A DNA stretch of 11,722 nt from a bacterium (GTDB taxonomy: Bacteria > CG2-30-53-67 > CG2-30-70-394): positions 1 through 11,722 of the forward strand of contig JAJRSX010000004.1 in assembly GCA_024278555.1 (NCBI GenBank), given 5' to 3'. The translations under genes were made by a program, and so were the position numbers. Of this stretch, positions 1 through 6,672 are shown in pieces; within the stretch, counting starts at the first letter, position 1, and every line of letters starts with the position of its first letter. Below the pieces are notes generated by a model. That model was not told the origin of the DNA and did no database searches. It was given only the letters and a program-made list of their open reading frames with translations.

Positions 1-1
1 G

Positions 2-1735
2 GCATGGTTTCTCCTCGGGGCGGTTCACGGCGAGTCGGGGCGGTTTGAAAAGGTGATCGTGTGCTGTGAACGTGTGCTGCAACTCGATCCGAAGAATATC
101 GTGGCATATACCAACATCGGTAATGCCCACGCCGCGCTCGGGCGCCACGAGGAGGCTGTGCGTGCCTATGCTCGTGCCCTGGAACTCTCTCCAGATGATC
201 CTGGAGTATTGAACAATTTTGGCAAGGCGCTTTGTCTCGCGGGACGTCTGGAGGAGGCCGCTGAGAAGTTCGCGCGTGCGGTTTCCAAGAAGGTGAATTT
301 TCCAGAGTGCCATTACAATCTTGCAAACGTATATGTGAAGTTGGGAAGGAATGAGGAAGCTCTTTTTCATTATGAGAAGACGGTAGATCAGAGCCCCGAT
401 TATCTCCACGGTCGCCTGTCCTACGCCAAGCTCCTCGGGTCGTTGGGGAGGTTGGAGCCGGCGGAAAAGGAGTATCGCGCGGCCCTACAGTTGTATCCCG
501 ATTCGGTGGAGGCGATGTATGGGCTTGCTGCGATACAGGGCTTCTCCGGCGCGTACGACGATGCGATCAGGACGTGTGAAGAAATCCTTCGCACACGTCC
601 TGATGATCCGCGAGCGATGACGGCGAAGGCCGATCTCTATGAGCGAAAAGGCAAACGTAGAGAGGCGTACTCATTGGTGAGCCTGTTGATCGATCGCGGT
701 CATGTGTCACCTACCTGTGCCAGCCTCCTGGCGCGCCTGTGCGGCGAGTACGGGAACTGCGAGAAGGCGATCGAGATTTGTCGCAGTTTCGTGATGGAAC
801 CCGGTCTTGCTCCACGAGGGCGGCAAGAGATCCTCTTTACGCTCGGAAAGCTTCTCGATCGCCTTGGTCGCTACGATGAGGCGTTCGAATGTTTTGTCGA
901 GGGAAACAGCCTAGAACGTGTGCCATTCGACAGGGAGAAGACCGCGGACGAGGTAGATTGTCTGATTGCGGCATTTGGGCGTGACGCATGGCGGGAGTTG
1001 CCACGGGCGCGATGCGTGGACGAGCGTCCGGTCTTCATCGTTGGGATGCCGAGGTCAGGGACGAGCCTGGTCGAGCAGATACTCGCAAGCCATCCGCAGG
1101 TGTTCGGTGCCGGTGAGTTGACCGATGTAGGAGATCTGGTCCGTTCCCTGCCGGCTACCCTCTACCCGCACTCGATGGTCTCGGCGGGGCAGGACCTTCT
1201 CGATGATCTGTCCTGCAGGTACGTGGAACGATTGAACAGGTTGGATGAGGATTCCCTCCGCGTTACGGACAAGATGCCGCAAAACTTTTTCCATCTTGGC
1301 CTGATCGCAATGCTCTTCCCGCGGTCACGCGTGATTCACTGCATCCGTGACGCGCGAGATACCTGTCTGTCGATCTACTCGCAGAGCTTCAATCTCGCCC
1401 ACACCTACGCAAACGACCTGGACGATCTCGGGTTTTTTTATCGGGAGTACGCGCGACTCATGGCCCACTGGAAGGCGGTGCTTCCGATTCCTATCCTCGA
1501 TGTCGTGTACGAGGATCTCATCGAGAACCAGGAGGCTGTCATCCGCGAGATGGTGGAGTTTTGCGATCTTCCCTGGGACGAGCGATGCCTTCGCTTCTAC
1601 GAGACCAAGAGGGCCGTGGCAACGGCGAGCTACGACCAGGTTAGGAGGCCGATCTACAAGGGAGCGGTGGGTCGCTGGCGGAACTATGAAGGGCACCTGG
1701 CGCCGTTGTTCAGGGTCTTGGGGTTGGAAGAGTAG
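2..1735 (+). CDS. TPR-repeat sulfotransferase, 5'-truncated by the window edge
   Basis: The frame is open from base 2, and the codons before the first candidate start (GTG at 53) already encode TPR-like sequence (AWFLLGAVHGESGRFEKV), so the true start lies outside the window. 577 residues are visible. Residues 1 to about 310 hold about nine tetratricopeptide repeats, a protein-docking superhelix. The C-terminal half is a PAPS-dependent sulfotransferase of the Sulfotransfer_3/tyrosylprotein-sulfotransferase-like type. The 5'-phosphosulfate loop GMPRSGTS is at residues 348-355. A Glu at 372 in HPQVFGAGELTD sits where TPST enzymes have their catalytic Glu. The 3'-phosphate-binding segment CIRDARDTCLSIYSQ carries Arg449 and Ser457. 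Known for the family: transfer of sulfate from PAPS to a protein or small acceptor. Inferred: the TPRs choose a protein acceptor. No signal peptide can be judged. The stop codon abuts the next gene's start. Domain call is firm; the acceptor is unknown. Confidence 0.93.
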   Translation, partial: AWFLLGAVHGESGRFEKVIVCCERVLQLDPKNIVAYTNIGNAHAALGRHEEAVRAYARALELSPDDPGVLNNFGKALCLAGRLEEAAEKFARAVSKKVNFPECHYNLANVYVKLGRNEEALFHYEKTVDQSPDYLHGRLSYAKLLGSLGRLEPAEKEYRAALQLYPDSVEAMYGLAAIQGFSGAYDDAIRTCEEILRTRPDDPRAMTAKADLYERKGKRREAYSLVSLLIDRGHVSPTCASLLARLCGEYGNCEKAIEICRSFVMEPGLAPRGRQEILFTLGKLLDRLGRYDEAFECFVEGNSLERVPFDREKTADEVDCLIAAFGRDAWRELPRARCVDERPVFIVGMPRSGTSLVEQILASHPQVFGAGELTDVGDLVRSLPATLYPHSMVSAGQDLLDDLSCRYVERLNRLDEDSLRVTDKMPQNFFHLGLIAMLFPRSRVIHCIRDARDTCLSIYSQSFNLAHTYANDLDDLGFFYREYARLMAHWKAVLPIPILDVVYEDLIENQEAVIREMVEFCDLPWDERCLRFYETKRAVATASYDQVRRPIYKGAVGRWRNYEGHLAPLFRVLGLEE

Positions 1736-3502
1736 GTGAATCCTGGGAGTACGGCATCGTTTCGGAGTCGTGCGCGACAGCTCGCGCGGGCGGGGGATGT
1801 GCGCGGTGCCCTCGTCCTCTACCGCCATCTCTGCGAGCGCGATGGGGGGGTGGCGGAAGTGTGGCTGGAGCGAGGTTCGCTCTACGGTGCTCTACGCGAG
1901 GTGGGGGAGGCACGTGTCTGCTTCGAGCGCGCGATCGCCCTTCGCCCGGACTTCGCGGAGGCGCACTGCCAGCTCGGTGTGGTCCTCCTCTTTCAGGGCG
2001 ACATGGAGGGTGCGATCGAGAGGTGTGAGGAGGCTCTGCGCCTCGACCCGGAGTCGGTGAATGCGCGCTGTCATCTGGCCTACGCTCTCGATTCGTGTGG
2101 CCAACTGGAGCGTGCGGTCAGGGAGTACCGGACGGCCTACGCGCGGCAGCCCTCGGTGCCGATCTTGCACAGCATCGGCTTCGCCCTCTTGCGTCTCGGG
2201 CGGGTGCGCGAGGCGGTCGAGACCTTCGAGGAGGCGTTGCGCAAGGGGGGCGGAGCCGAGTCGCATGCAAACATCGCGTTCGCCTTGAACTACCTCCCGG
2301 GTGCTCCGGCGGAGGAGGTGTTTGCCGCCCATCGAAGGTGGGGGGAGGCGGTGCAGCAGGGGACGGTGGCCGCGCGGACGGCGTTTCGGAAGCGGCGGGC
2401 GGGTGAGCCTCTCCGTGTCGGATACGTGTCAGGGGATTTTCGCCGCCACTCGGTCGCCCATTTCATCATGCCGCTGCTGGCAAACCACGACCGCAATCGG
2501 GTGACGGTTTTCGGATACTCGAACGTATTGCAGCCGGATCGCATGACCGAGCGGATCCGCGGCCTGTGCGATCGCTGGACCGACATCTCTTCGATAAACG
2601 ATCGTCAGGCGGCCGACAGGATCCGTGGTGACGCCATCGACATCCTCGTGGACCTCTCGGGTCTCACGCGTGGCAATCGCCTGCGTATGTTTTCGCTGCG
2701 GCCGGCGCCAATCCAGGTGACCTACCTTGGATATCCGAACACGACCGGCCTGCGGGCGATCGACCACCGCCTGACCGACCCCCTGGCGGACCCCGTGGGT
2801 GAGACGGATGGTCTCTATACCGAGAGCCTCGTGCGGCTGCCCGAGGGATTCTTGTGCTATGAGCCGCCGGCGGCGGCGCCCGATGTGGCGCCGATGCCCG
2901 CAGACGCGGCGGGCTACGTTACCTTCGGGTCTTTCAACAACCTGGCCAAGATATCTTCCTCCGTACTGGACGGGTGGGCGGAAATGCTTGAGGCCGTTCC
3001 GGGATCTCGGCTCCTGTTGAAGAATGAGGGCCTTGCAGACGGCGCGGCCCGAGAGCGCTTGCGCTCCGAGTTCGCCGCGAGGGGCGTGGATCCGGCGAGG
3101 CTCGAACTTCACGGGCCGGTGCGCAGCCTGTCGGCCCACCTCGACCTCTACCGCCGTGTCGACATCGCCCTGGATACCTTCCCCTACAACGGCACCACGA
3201 CCACCTGCGAGGCGATGTGGATGGGGGTGCCGGTGGTCTCGCTGGCCGGGGATCGACACGCGGGGCGGGTGGGCGTGAGTCTCTTGAGCCGGGTGGGGCT
3301 CGCTGAACTCGTCGCCGAGGGCGAGGCGGCCTACTGTCGGGTGGCCGTCCGGCTCGCGGAGGAGAGGGATCGGCTTCGGGCACTTCGCCGGGGCCTGCGT
3401 GCCCGGCTGGCGGCATCGCCGTTGTGCGATGGCGGCCGGTTCGCTCGGGAGGTGGAGGCGGCTTACGCGGAGATGTCGGGAGGGGGCGCTCGTCGCGGGT
3501 AG
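1736..3502 (+). CDS. TPR-repeat SPINDLY/O-GlcNAc-transferase-like glycosyltransferase (GT41)
   Basis: 588 residues from a GTG that begins on the base after the upstream TAG. GGAAG at 1726-1730 can serve as ribosome binding site, and no in-frame ATG occurs before the TPR region, which supports this start and translational coupling. Residues about 5-175 form five TPR repeats. From about 227 the SPINDLY/OGT catalytic domain starts with RVGYVSGDFRRHSVAH; His238 aligns with the active-site region His of human OGT. Further hallmarks are ILVDLSGLTRGNR, RPAPIQVTYLGYPNTTG, FGSFNNLAKIS (Lys405, equivalent of the UDP-diphosphate-contacting Lys), DTFPYNGTTTTCEAMWMG and PVVSLAGDRHAGRVG, so both Rossmann halves look complete. 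Family role: transfer of a sugar from a nucleotide sugar to Ser/Thr of proteins; plant SPY uses GDP-fucose, so the donor here is open. No signal peptide, so cytoplasmic. Paired with a TPR sulfotransferase, it probably belongs to a protein-modification cluster. Confidence 0.94.
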   Translation: MNPGSTASFRSRARQLARAGDVRGALVLYRHLCERDGGVAEVWLERGSLYGALREVGEARVCFERAIALRPDFAEAHCQLGVVLLFQGDMEGAIERCEEALRLDPESVNARCHLAYALDSCGQLERAVREYRTAYARQPSVPILHSIGFALLRLGRVREAVETFEEALRKGGGAESHANIAFALNYLPGAPAEEVFAAHRRWGEAVQQGTVAARTAFRKRRAGEPLRVGYVSGDFRRHSVAHFIMPLLANHDRNRVTVFGYSNVLQPDRMTERIRGLCDRWTDISSINDRQAADRIRGDAIDILVDLSGLTRGNRLRMFSLRPAPIQVTYLGYPNTTGLRAIDHRLTDPLADPVGETDGLYTESLVRLPEGFLCYEPPAAAPDVAPMPADAAGYVTFGSFNNLAKISSSVLDGWAEMLEAVPGSRLLLKNEGLADGAARERLRSEFAARGVDPARLELHGPVRSLSAHLDLYRRVDIALDTFPYNGTTTTCEAMWMGVPVVSLAGDRHAGRVGVSLLSRVGLAELVAEGEAAYCRVAVRLAEERDRLRALRRGLRARLAASPLCDGGRFAREVEAAYAEMSGGGARRG

Positions 3503-3537
3503 GGGAGGGGCGCGGGAAGTCCTCGCCGTCCTCTCTC

Positions 3538-3570
3538 TCGTCGCCGTTCCGGCTTGATCAAGCGCGACGA
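3538..3570. terminator. inverted repeat between convergent genes, weak terminator candidate
   Basis: TCGTCGC (3538-3544) pairs with GCGACGA (3564-3570), and the 3' part of the loop is a perfect palindrome GCTTGATCAAGC (3552-3563). It lies where the + strand glycosyltransferase gene and the - strand small gene converge, and it overlaps the minus gene's stop codon. There is no T-run on either side, so if it terminates it is not a classic Rho-independent site. GC-rich sequence makes chance pairing likely. Confidence 0.3.
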
Positions 3571-3977
3571 AAGCCCTCTTCCTTCGTCTGGTCGCAAATC
3601 TGGGCATGGGTACGCCGCAGGGAGGCGGGGGTGGAGTAGCGGTGTTGGGCCACTTTGCCGGTGAGGTTCCACACCTCGACCACACGCTCCATGATCTCAG
3701 GCCGCGCGGGGGGAAGCTCCGGGTTGTGGTCGTGGATCTGGATGGTGTCGCCGGAGAGGGAGAGGGAGAAGTGGTCCACGGGAACGAGGCACTTCGCCGG
3801 CAACCCGATGATGACCTTCTCGGGAGGTCCGGTACCCGCGAGGCGAATGCTCAAGTCACCACGGCGACAGACGATAGCCAGGCGATCACTGAGCCGTGCC
3901 CCATGCGAGCCCAATGATTCCAGCAGGTTCTTGATTGCCTTCGCCACCGGGGCCGAGTCGATGTCGATGGTGATCAT
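3558..3977 (-). CDS. hypothetical protein, 139 aa, convergent with the glycosyltransferase gene
   Basis: ATG at 3977 is preceded on the minus strand by a GGGAG-type ribosome binding site about 8 bases upstream; TGA at 3558-3560. The product has an ordinary soluble-protein composition: an N-terminal amphipathic stretch (APVAKAIKNLLESL), a middle part that looks like beta strands (DRLAIVCRRGDLSIRLAG, KVIIGLPAKCLVPVDHF, SLSLSGDTIQIHDH), then a helix with PEIMERVVEVWNLTGKVAQH. No signal peptide, membrane segment or catalytic motif is visible. I do not recognise the family with confidence. The IGLPAKCLVPVDHF segment faintly recalls the start of some SET-domain-like methyltransferase proteins, but the length would cover only a small part of such a protein and no SET motif is present. 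The opposite-strand frames here read as low-quality Arg/Gly-rich sequence, which supports this strand as coding. Transcribed towards the + strand gene pair, so not in its operon. Confidence 0.6.
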   Translation of the reverse strand: MITIDIDSAPVAKAIKNLLESLGSHGARLSDRLAIVCRRGDLSIRLAGTGPPEKVIIGLPAKCLVPVDHFSLSLSGDTIQIHDHNPELPPARPEIMERVVEVWNLTGKVAQHRYSTPASLRRTHAQICDQTKEEGFRRA

Positions 3978-4529
3978 GTCACGGCTCCCGGCGGGCCTTT
4001 ATCGGGCAGCCACGCCGGCGCCTCTCCTGTCGGTTCAGCGCCCGGCTAACGTCCCCAGAGCTGCGTGAATAGCGCTGGCGCCTGAGAGGGGGCATTCTGA
4101 TTTTCGACAATTCCCCATACCGGGAGTGTGGTTTCCCAGGTGTCGTCTGGTCGGGTTGCGGCGACCGACTTCCGGTCAGTGGCACGGACCCCGAGTAGTG
4201 CGCCCGACTGTATCGATCGGATTTCGCTCCTATGGCCGTCTGGATAGCGGTGGTGCGGAAAACGGTCAGCGTTGGTCATCGGCGCGACATTCGATGGCCC
4301 CCTGATGAACGCGGATGGGTGGACCTGTGGCCGGGTGGCGTCGGTGGTGCTCGGACCTCTCTGGTCTGGTCGCGGGCATGGCCTGTTCCTACCAGGGCCG
4401 CGGGTTGCGGCACTTGTTGAGTACACGGGGTCTGTTTGTTCAACTGGCACCCTGTCCATTGTGGTCGGGAGGGCGGCGGTCAGGCGGGCTGGCGGCTCCA
4501 CCTCGTGATCCTACGCAGGGAGGTGCCCC
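3978..4529. other. intergenic region without a recognisable gene
   Basis: About 550 bp between the divergently transcribed 139-aa gene (minus) and the exported-protein gene (plus). Open frames exist on both strands, for example about 4046-4501 minus, but they give Arg/Pro/Thr-rich sequence with no recognisable domain and are not preferred. It should hold promoters for both flanking genes. I see no consensus sigma-70 or sigma-54 site I would defend. A decayed gene is possible. The ribosome binding site of the next gene (GGGAGGTG, about 4518-4525) closes the region. Confidence 0.5.
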
Positions 4530-5603
4530 ATGAGGTCCATCGTCACGGCGTTGCTCGGTCTGTTGGTCGCGGTGGGGACGGCGGCGGCTGTCCCCCTGGT
4601 GGGAGAGATGCAGGTCCTGGATCCATCCGGAAGGGTTGTGCTGCCGCCCACCCCGGTGGCTGGGGTGCTGGACGAGGCGGCGGGGACCATGACGGTCGAC
4701 CCGGTGATGTTCTTCGGATTGCTGATCACGCCGCACCCCTTCGAGCTCCTCGGGGAGGGGAGCCACACGCGGACCGACCCGGCCACGGGTACCCCGCTCA
4801 CCACCACCGTGGGGCCAGGGCAGCTCGGCGCCTTCATGGTGCTCGACTGGGGGGCCAACACCTTCTCCAGCTTCCTCGTCTGGGACGTGGTCACCCACCC
4901 GGGCGGCCGCGCCTTCACCCCGGCGGACAGCGACGGGGACGGGATTCCGGGTCAGGCCTTTACGACCGGCCCCTTCCCTGGCTTCACCCTCATCTACACG
5001 ATGCAGGAGGGGACGCCGCCGCCGGCGGCGATGCTCTCCCTGACCGTGGCGGGCGGCATCCGCCAGGAGTGTGCCGAGGCCGGGGGCAACACGGTCACCG
5101 CCACGGCCTCGGTTGAGCTGGTGGGCGGTGCCGAGCTCTCCGAGGTGCAGTGGACGGTGGACGGTACCAGCGCCGGCACCGGCACGACCATCACCCCCTT
5201 CCTCTCGCTCGGGAGCCATACCATCGAGGCGACCGCGATCCCGGTGGTGGGGGGCTCGGACACGCAGCACCTCATCGTCACCGTGGTGGACACCCAGCCG
5301 CCGGTGGTGGATGCGGCCTTCGTCGACCACCGGACCGGCGAGGTGGTGGCCGAGGCCGCGCGCGGCAAGGTCGAGGTGCGCTACGCGGCCACCGACGCCT
5401 GCGACCCGAACCCCACGGTGGAGGCGGTGGTGGTGCCGGTCTTCGCGGTAGTCGACGGCCAGGTCCTGAAGGTGAAGGGTGAGCACCTGCAGGTGCGCCT
5501 CCCCACCTCGGCCCTCGACCTCACGGTGACCGCCACGGACGCGGCGGGGAACAGCGCCGGCGGTGAGGCCGTCCTCCACCTCCTCCGGTCGCCGGAAGAT
5601 TGA
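4530..5603 (+). CDS. exported protein: shared N-terminal FFG/LDWG domain plus Ig/HYR-like domains
   Basis: 357 residues. The ATG follows a strong GGGAGGTG ribosome binding site. Residues 1 to about 20 are a Sec signal peptide (MRSIVTALLGLLVAVGTAAA, cleavage near AAA/VP). Residues about 24-160 form the domain shared with the genes at 6027 and 8218: DPVMFFGLL, a central LGAFMVLDWG followed by FLVWDV, then DSDGDGIPGQAFTTGPFPGF, which also looks able to bind calcium. After a Pro-rich linker, residues about 170-260 resemble a PKD/Ig-like sandwich (VQWTVDGTSAGTGTT, LSLGSHTIEATA) ending in TVVDTQPPVVDAAF. This leads into a HYR-like domain with TDACDPNPTVEAV and DLTVTATDAAGNS. Such domains occur in adhesive extracellular proteins. 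The C-terminus (HLLRSPED) has no PEP-CTERM tail or anchor, unlike the next gene, so the product is probably released. A perfect long hairpin follows the stop. Specific function unknown. Confidence 0.88.
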   Translation: MRSIVTALLGLLVAVGTAAAVPLVGEMQVLDPSGRVVLPPTPVAGVLDEAAGTMTVDPVMFFGLLITPHPFELLGEGSHTRTDPATGTPLTTTVGPGQLGAFMVLDWGANTFSSFLVWDVVTHPGGRAFTPADSDGDGIPGQAFTTGPFPGFTLIYTMQEGTPPPAAMLSLTVAGGIRQECAEAGGNTVTATASVELVGGAELSEVQWTVDGTSAGTGTTITPFLSLGSHTIEATAIPVVGGSDTQHLIVTVVDTQPPVVDAAFVDHRTGEVVAEAARGKVEVRYAATDACDPNPTVEAVVVPVFAVVDGQVLKVKGEHLQVRLPTSALDLTVTATDAAGNSAGGEAVLHLLRSPED

Positions 5604-5612
5604 CCCGGATTT

Positions 5613-5660
5613 CTCACCGGGAGCGGTGCAGGCCCGGGCACCTGCACCGCTCCCGGTGAG
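5613..5660 (+). terminator. perfect 20-bp-stem hairpin just after an exported-protein gene
   Basis: The left arm 5613-5632 (CTCACCGGGAGCGGTGCAGG) is perfectly complementary to the right arm 5641-5660, with an 8-nt loop CCCGGGCA. It begins 10 nt after the TGA of the upstream gene. There is no T-run after the stem (GAGGCCGTGG follows), so it departs from the classic Rho-independent pattern. Likely roles are transcription termination by a very stable stem or protection of the mRNA 3' end. Confidence 0.65.
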
Positions 5661-5905
5661 GAGGCCGTGGCCGCCAAGGGTTCGGGCGGCGCCACGGGAG
5701 CGCCTGACCGCGGCCGTCGCCGCATCCGGCGGCGTTCCTCGGCGGGGGGGAGGGGGGGCGGACCGATCCGGCGGCCGCGGCTGGTGAAAAACCACCACTG
5801 CTTCCGGGTGGCGTTGTCTCAATATGAGATTGGCATGGGGGAACCGTAAAGAAATACGTCACATTGCTGCGCCGCCGGCACCGCTCGGATCGGGGCCATT
5901 CTTCG

Positions 5906-5931
5906 ATTTATCAGGAGGTTGGGTGATAAAT
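5906..5931. promoter_or_regulatory. AT-rich dyad, candidate operator or leader hairpin
   Basis: ATTTATCA (5906-5913) and TGATAAAT (5924-5931) form a perfect 8-bp inverted repeat separated by 10 bp, so the arm centres are 18 bp apart. It stands out in a GC-rich genome and lies about 95 bp before the ATG of the PEP-CTERM gene. The spacer contains GGAGG, so as RNA the hairpin would hold a Shine-Dalgarno-like sequence in its loop. The binding factor is unknown; chance cannot be excluded. Confidence 0.4.
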
Positions 5932-6026
5932 GCGGTATATGGCGCAGAAATTGCATATTGTTCGAAAGAGTCATGTTCACCGAGGGCTGCATCCGACGGT
6001 GCGGCCCGTGTCGAGAGGAGGGTGTC

Positions 6027-6581
6027 ATGGGTGGTGTTCGGGGTTGGTGGGTGGCCATCTTCGTGTTTCTGGGGGCGGCGTCGGCGCAGGCGGGTGCGCG
6101 GACCGGATGGGGGTGGCGAGCCGCCGATTTCGTGGGGACAGCGACCTTCTACGATGGGGCAGGGGGCGTCAGCGGGGTCTACAGTGCCCAGGGCAGCTTC
6201 GACTTCGATGTGGGAACGGTCGCCCTGAGCGGGATCTCCGATCTCTTCTTCGGGACGACCTGGTCGGTGCCCGGCGGGGCGCTGACCTACAACGGCGGTG
6301 CCGGCCCCTTCAGTTACACCGGTGACCTCTCATTCGACTGGGGTGCCTCCTCTTACCCGGTGGTCGTTCCGTGGGAGCTTACCGACCTCGGTGGGGGGAG
6401 CGCCTCGCTGGCGACGGTCGATGGCAATGGCGACGGGATTCCCGGCCTCCCCATGGCGGCCGGCCCCCTTTCCGGCGCCAGCCTCGCCATTGACGGCACC
6501 CTCACCGCCATTGTCCCGGAGCCGGTGTCGATGGCGCTGGTGGCGGGTGGTTTCGGGTTACTGGGGCTGAGGCGGCGGTAG
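6027..6581 (+). CDS. PEP-CTERM sorting domain protein with the shared FFG/FDWG domain
   Basis: 184 residues. I place the start at ATG 6027 because GAGGAGG lies just upstream and a signal peptide begins at once (MGGVRGWWVAIFVFLGAASA, cleavage near AQA/GA). Residues about 30-155 are the domain shared with the neighbours: a Gly/Asp/Phe-rich start, SDLFFGTTWSV, GDLSFDWGASSYPVVVPWEL, then DGNGDGIPGLPMAAGPLSG. The last 22 residues are a textbook PEP-CTERM signal: VPEP, a hydrophobic helix (MALVAGGFGLLGL) and a final RRR. Known for the family: export by Sec, recognition and cleavage by an exosortase, and delivery to the surface or extracellular polymer matrix in exopolysaccharide-producing bacteria. 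The exosortase gene is not in this window. Probably its own transcription unit, since more than 400 bp with a hairpin precedes it; a possible operator lies at 5906-5931. Confidence 0.9.
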   Translation: MGGVRGWWVAIFVFLGAASAQAGARTGWGWRAADFVGTATFYDGAGGVSGVYSAQGSFDFDVGTVALSGISDLFFGTTWSVPGGALTYNGGAGPFSYTGDLSFDWGASSYPVVVPWELTDLGGGSASLATVDGNGDGIPGLPMAAGPLSGASLAIDGTLTAIVPEPVSMALVAGGFGLLGLRRR

Positions 6582-6672
6582 AAATGTGGGCAGGAGCGGG
6601 TTGCTGCCGCAAGCCTGGGTTGAGCTTGATTTCACGTTTCATCAATTCGTATTCATTTTGAAGGAGATTCCC

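Larger units (their letters stand above)
5604..6026. other. intergenic leader before the PEP-CTERM gene
   Basis: The first part holds the long hairpin at 5613-5660 and a very GC-rich stretch with G-runs (5741-5760). From about 5780 composition turns AT-rich relative to the surroundings, as expected for a promoter/leader. This part includes the small dyad TCTCA-ATA-TGAGA (5817-5829) and the larger dyad at 5906-5931. No gene is recognised. An in-frame GTG at 5919 would extend the next protein, but the ATG at 6027 with its own ribosome binding site and an immediate signal peptide fits better. Confidence 0.5.

Noticed and set aside
53-55. GTG as start codon of the sulfotransferase gene
   Set aside because: The same frame is open to the window edge and the upstream codons complete the first TPR repeat, so the gene begins outside the window.
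2429-3685. A 418-codon open frame on the minus strand opposite the SPINDLY gene
   Set aside because: It is a shadow of GC-rich coding sequence; the plus frame contains all OGT hallmarks.
4046-4501. A 151-codon minus-strand open frame in the otherwise empty region
   Set aside because: Composition is Arg/Pro/Thr-rich with no domain or clear ribosome binding site; kept only as a remote possibility.
5741-5760. G-run that could form a quadruplex
   Set aside because: There are only two long G-tracts and a short one; the GC-rich background makes this weak evidence.
4440-5822. A 460-codon open frame on the minus strand
   Set aside because: It is Arg/His/Gly-rich, runs through the 20-bp hairpin and the ribosome binding site of the plus gene, and has no recognisable domain.
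5919-6026. An extended start for the PEP-CTERM protein at GTG 5919
   Set aside because: It would add a Cys/Arg-rich extension before the signal peptide; ATG 6027 has GAGGAGG directly upstream and an immediate signal peptide.
4452-6615. Sigma-54 (-24/-12) promoters before the exported-protein genes, as known for some PEP-CTERM regulons
   Set aside because: TGGCA-like and TTGC-like elements occur (near 4445 and 6588-6610), but the spacing between the GG and GC pairs is wrong at each site.
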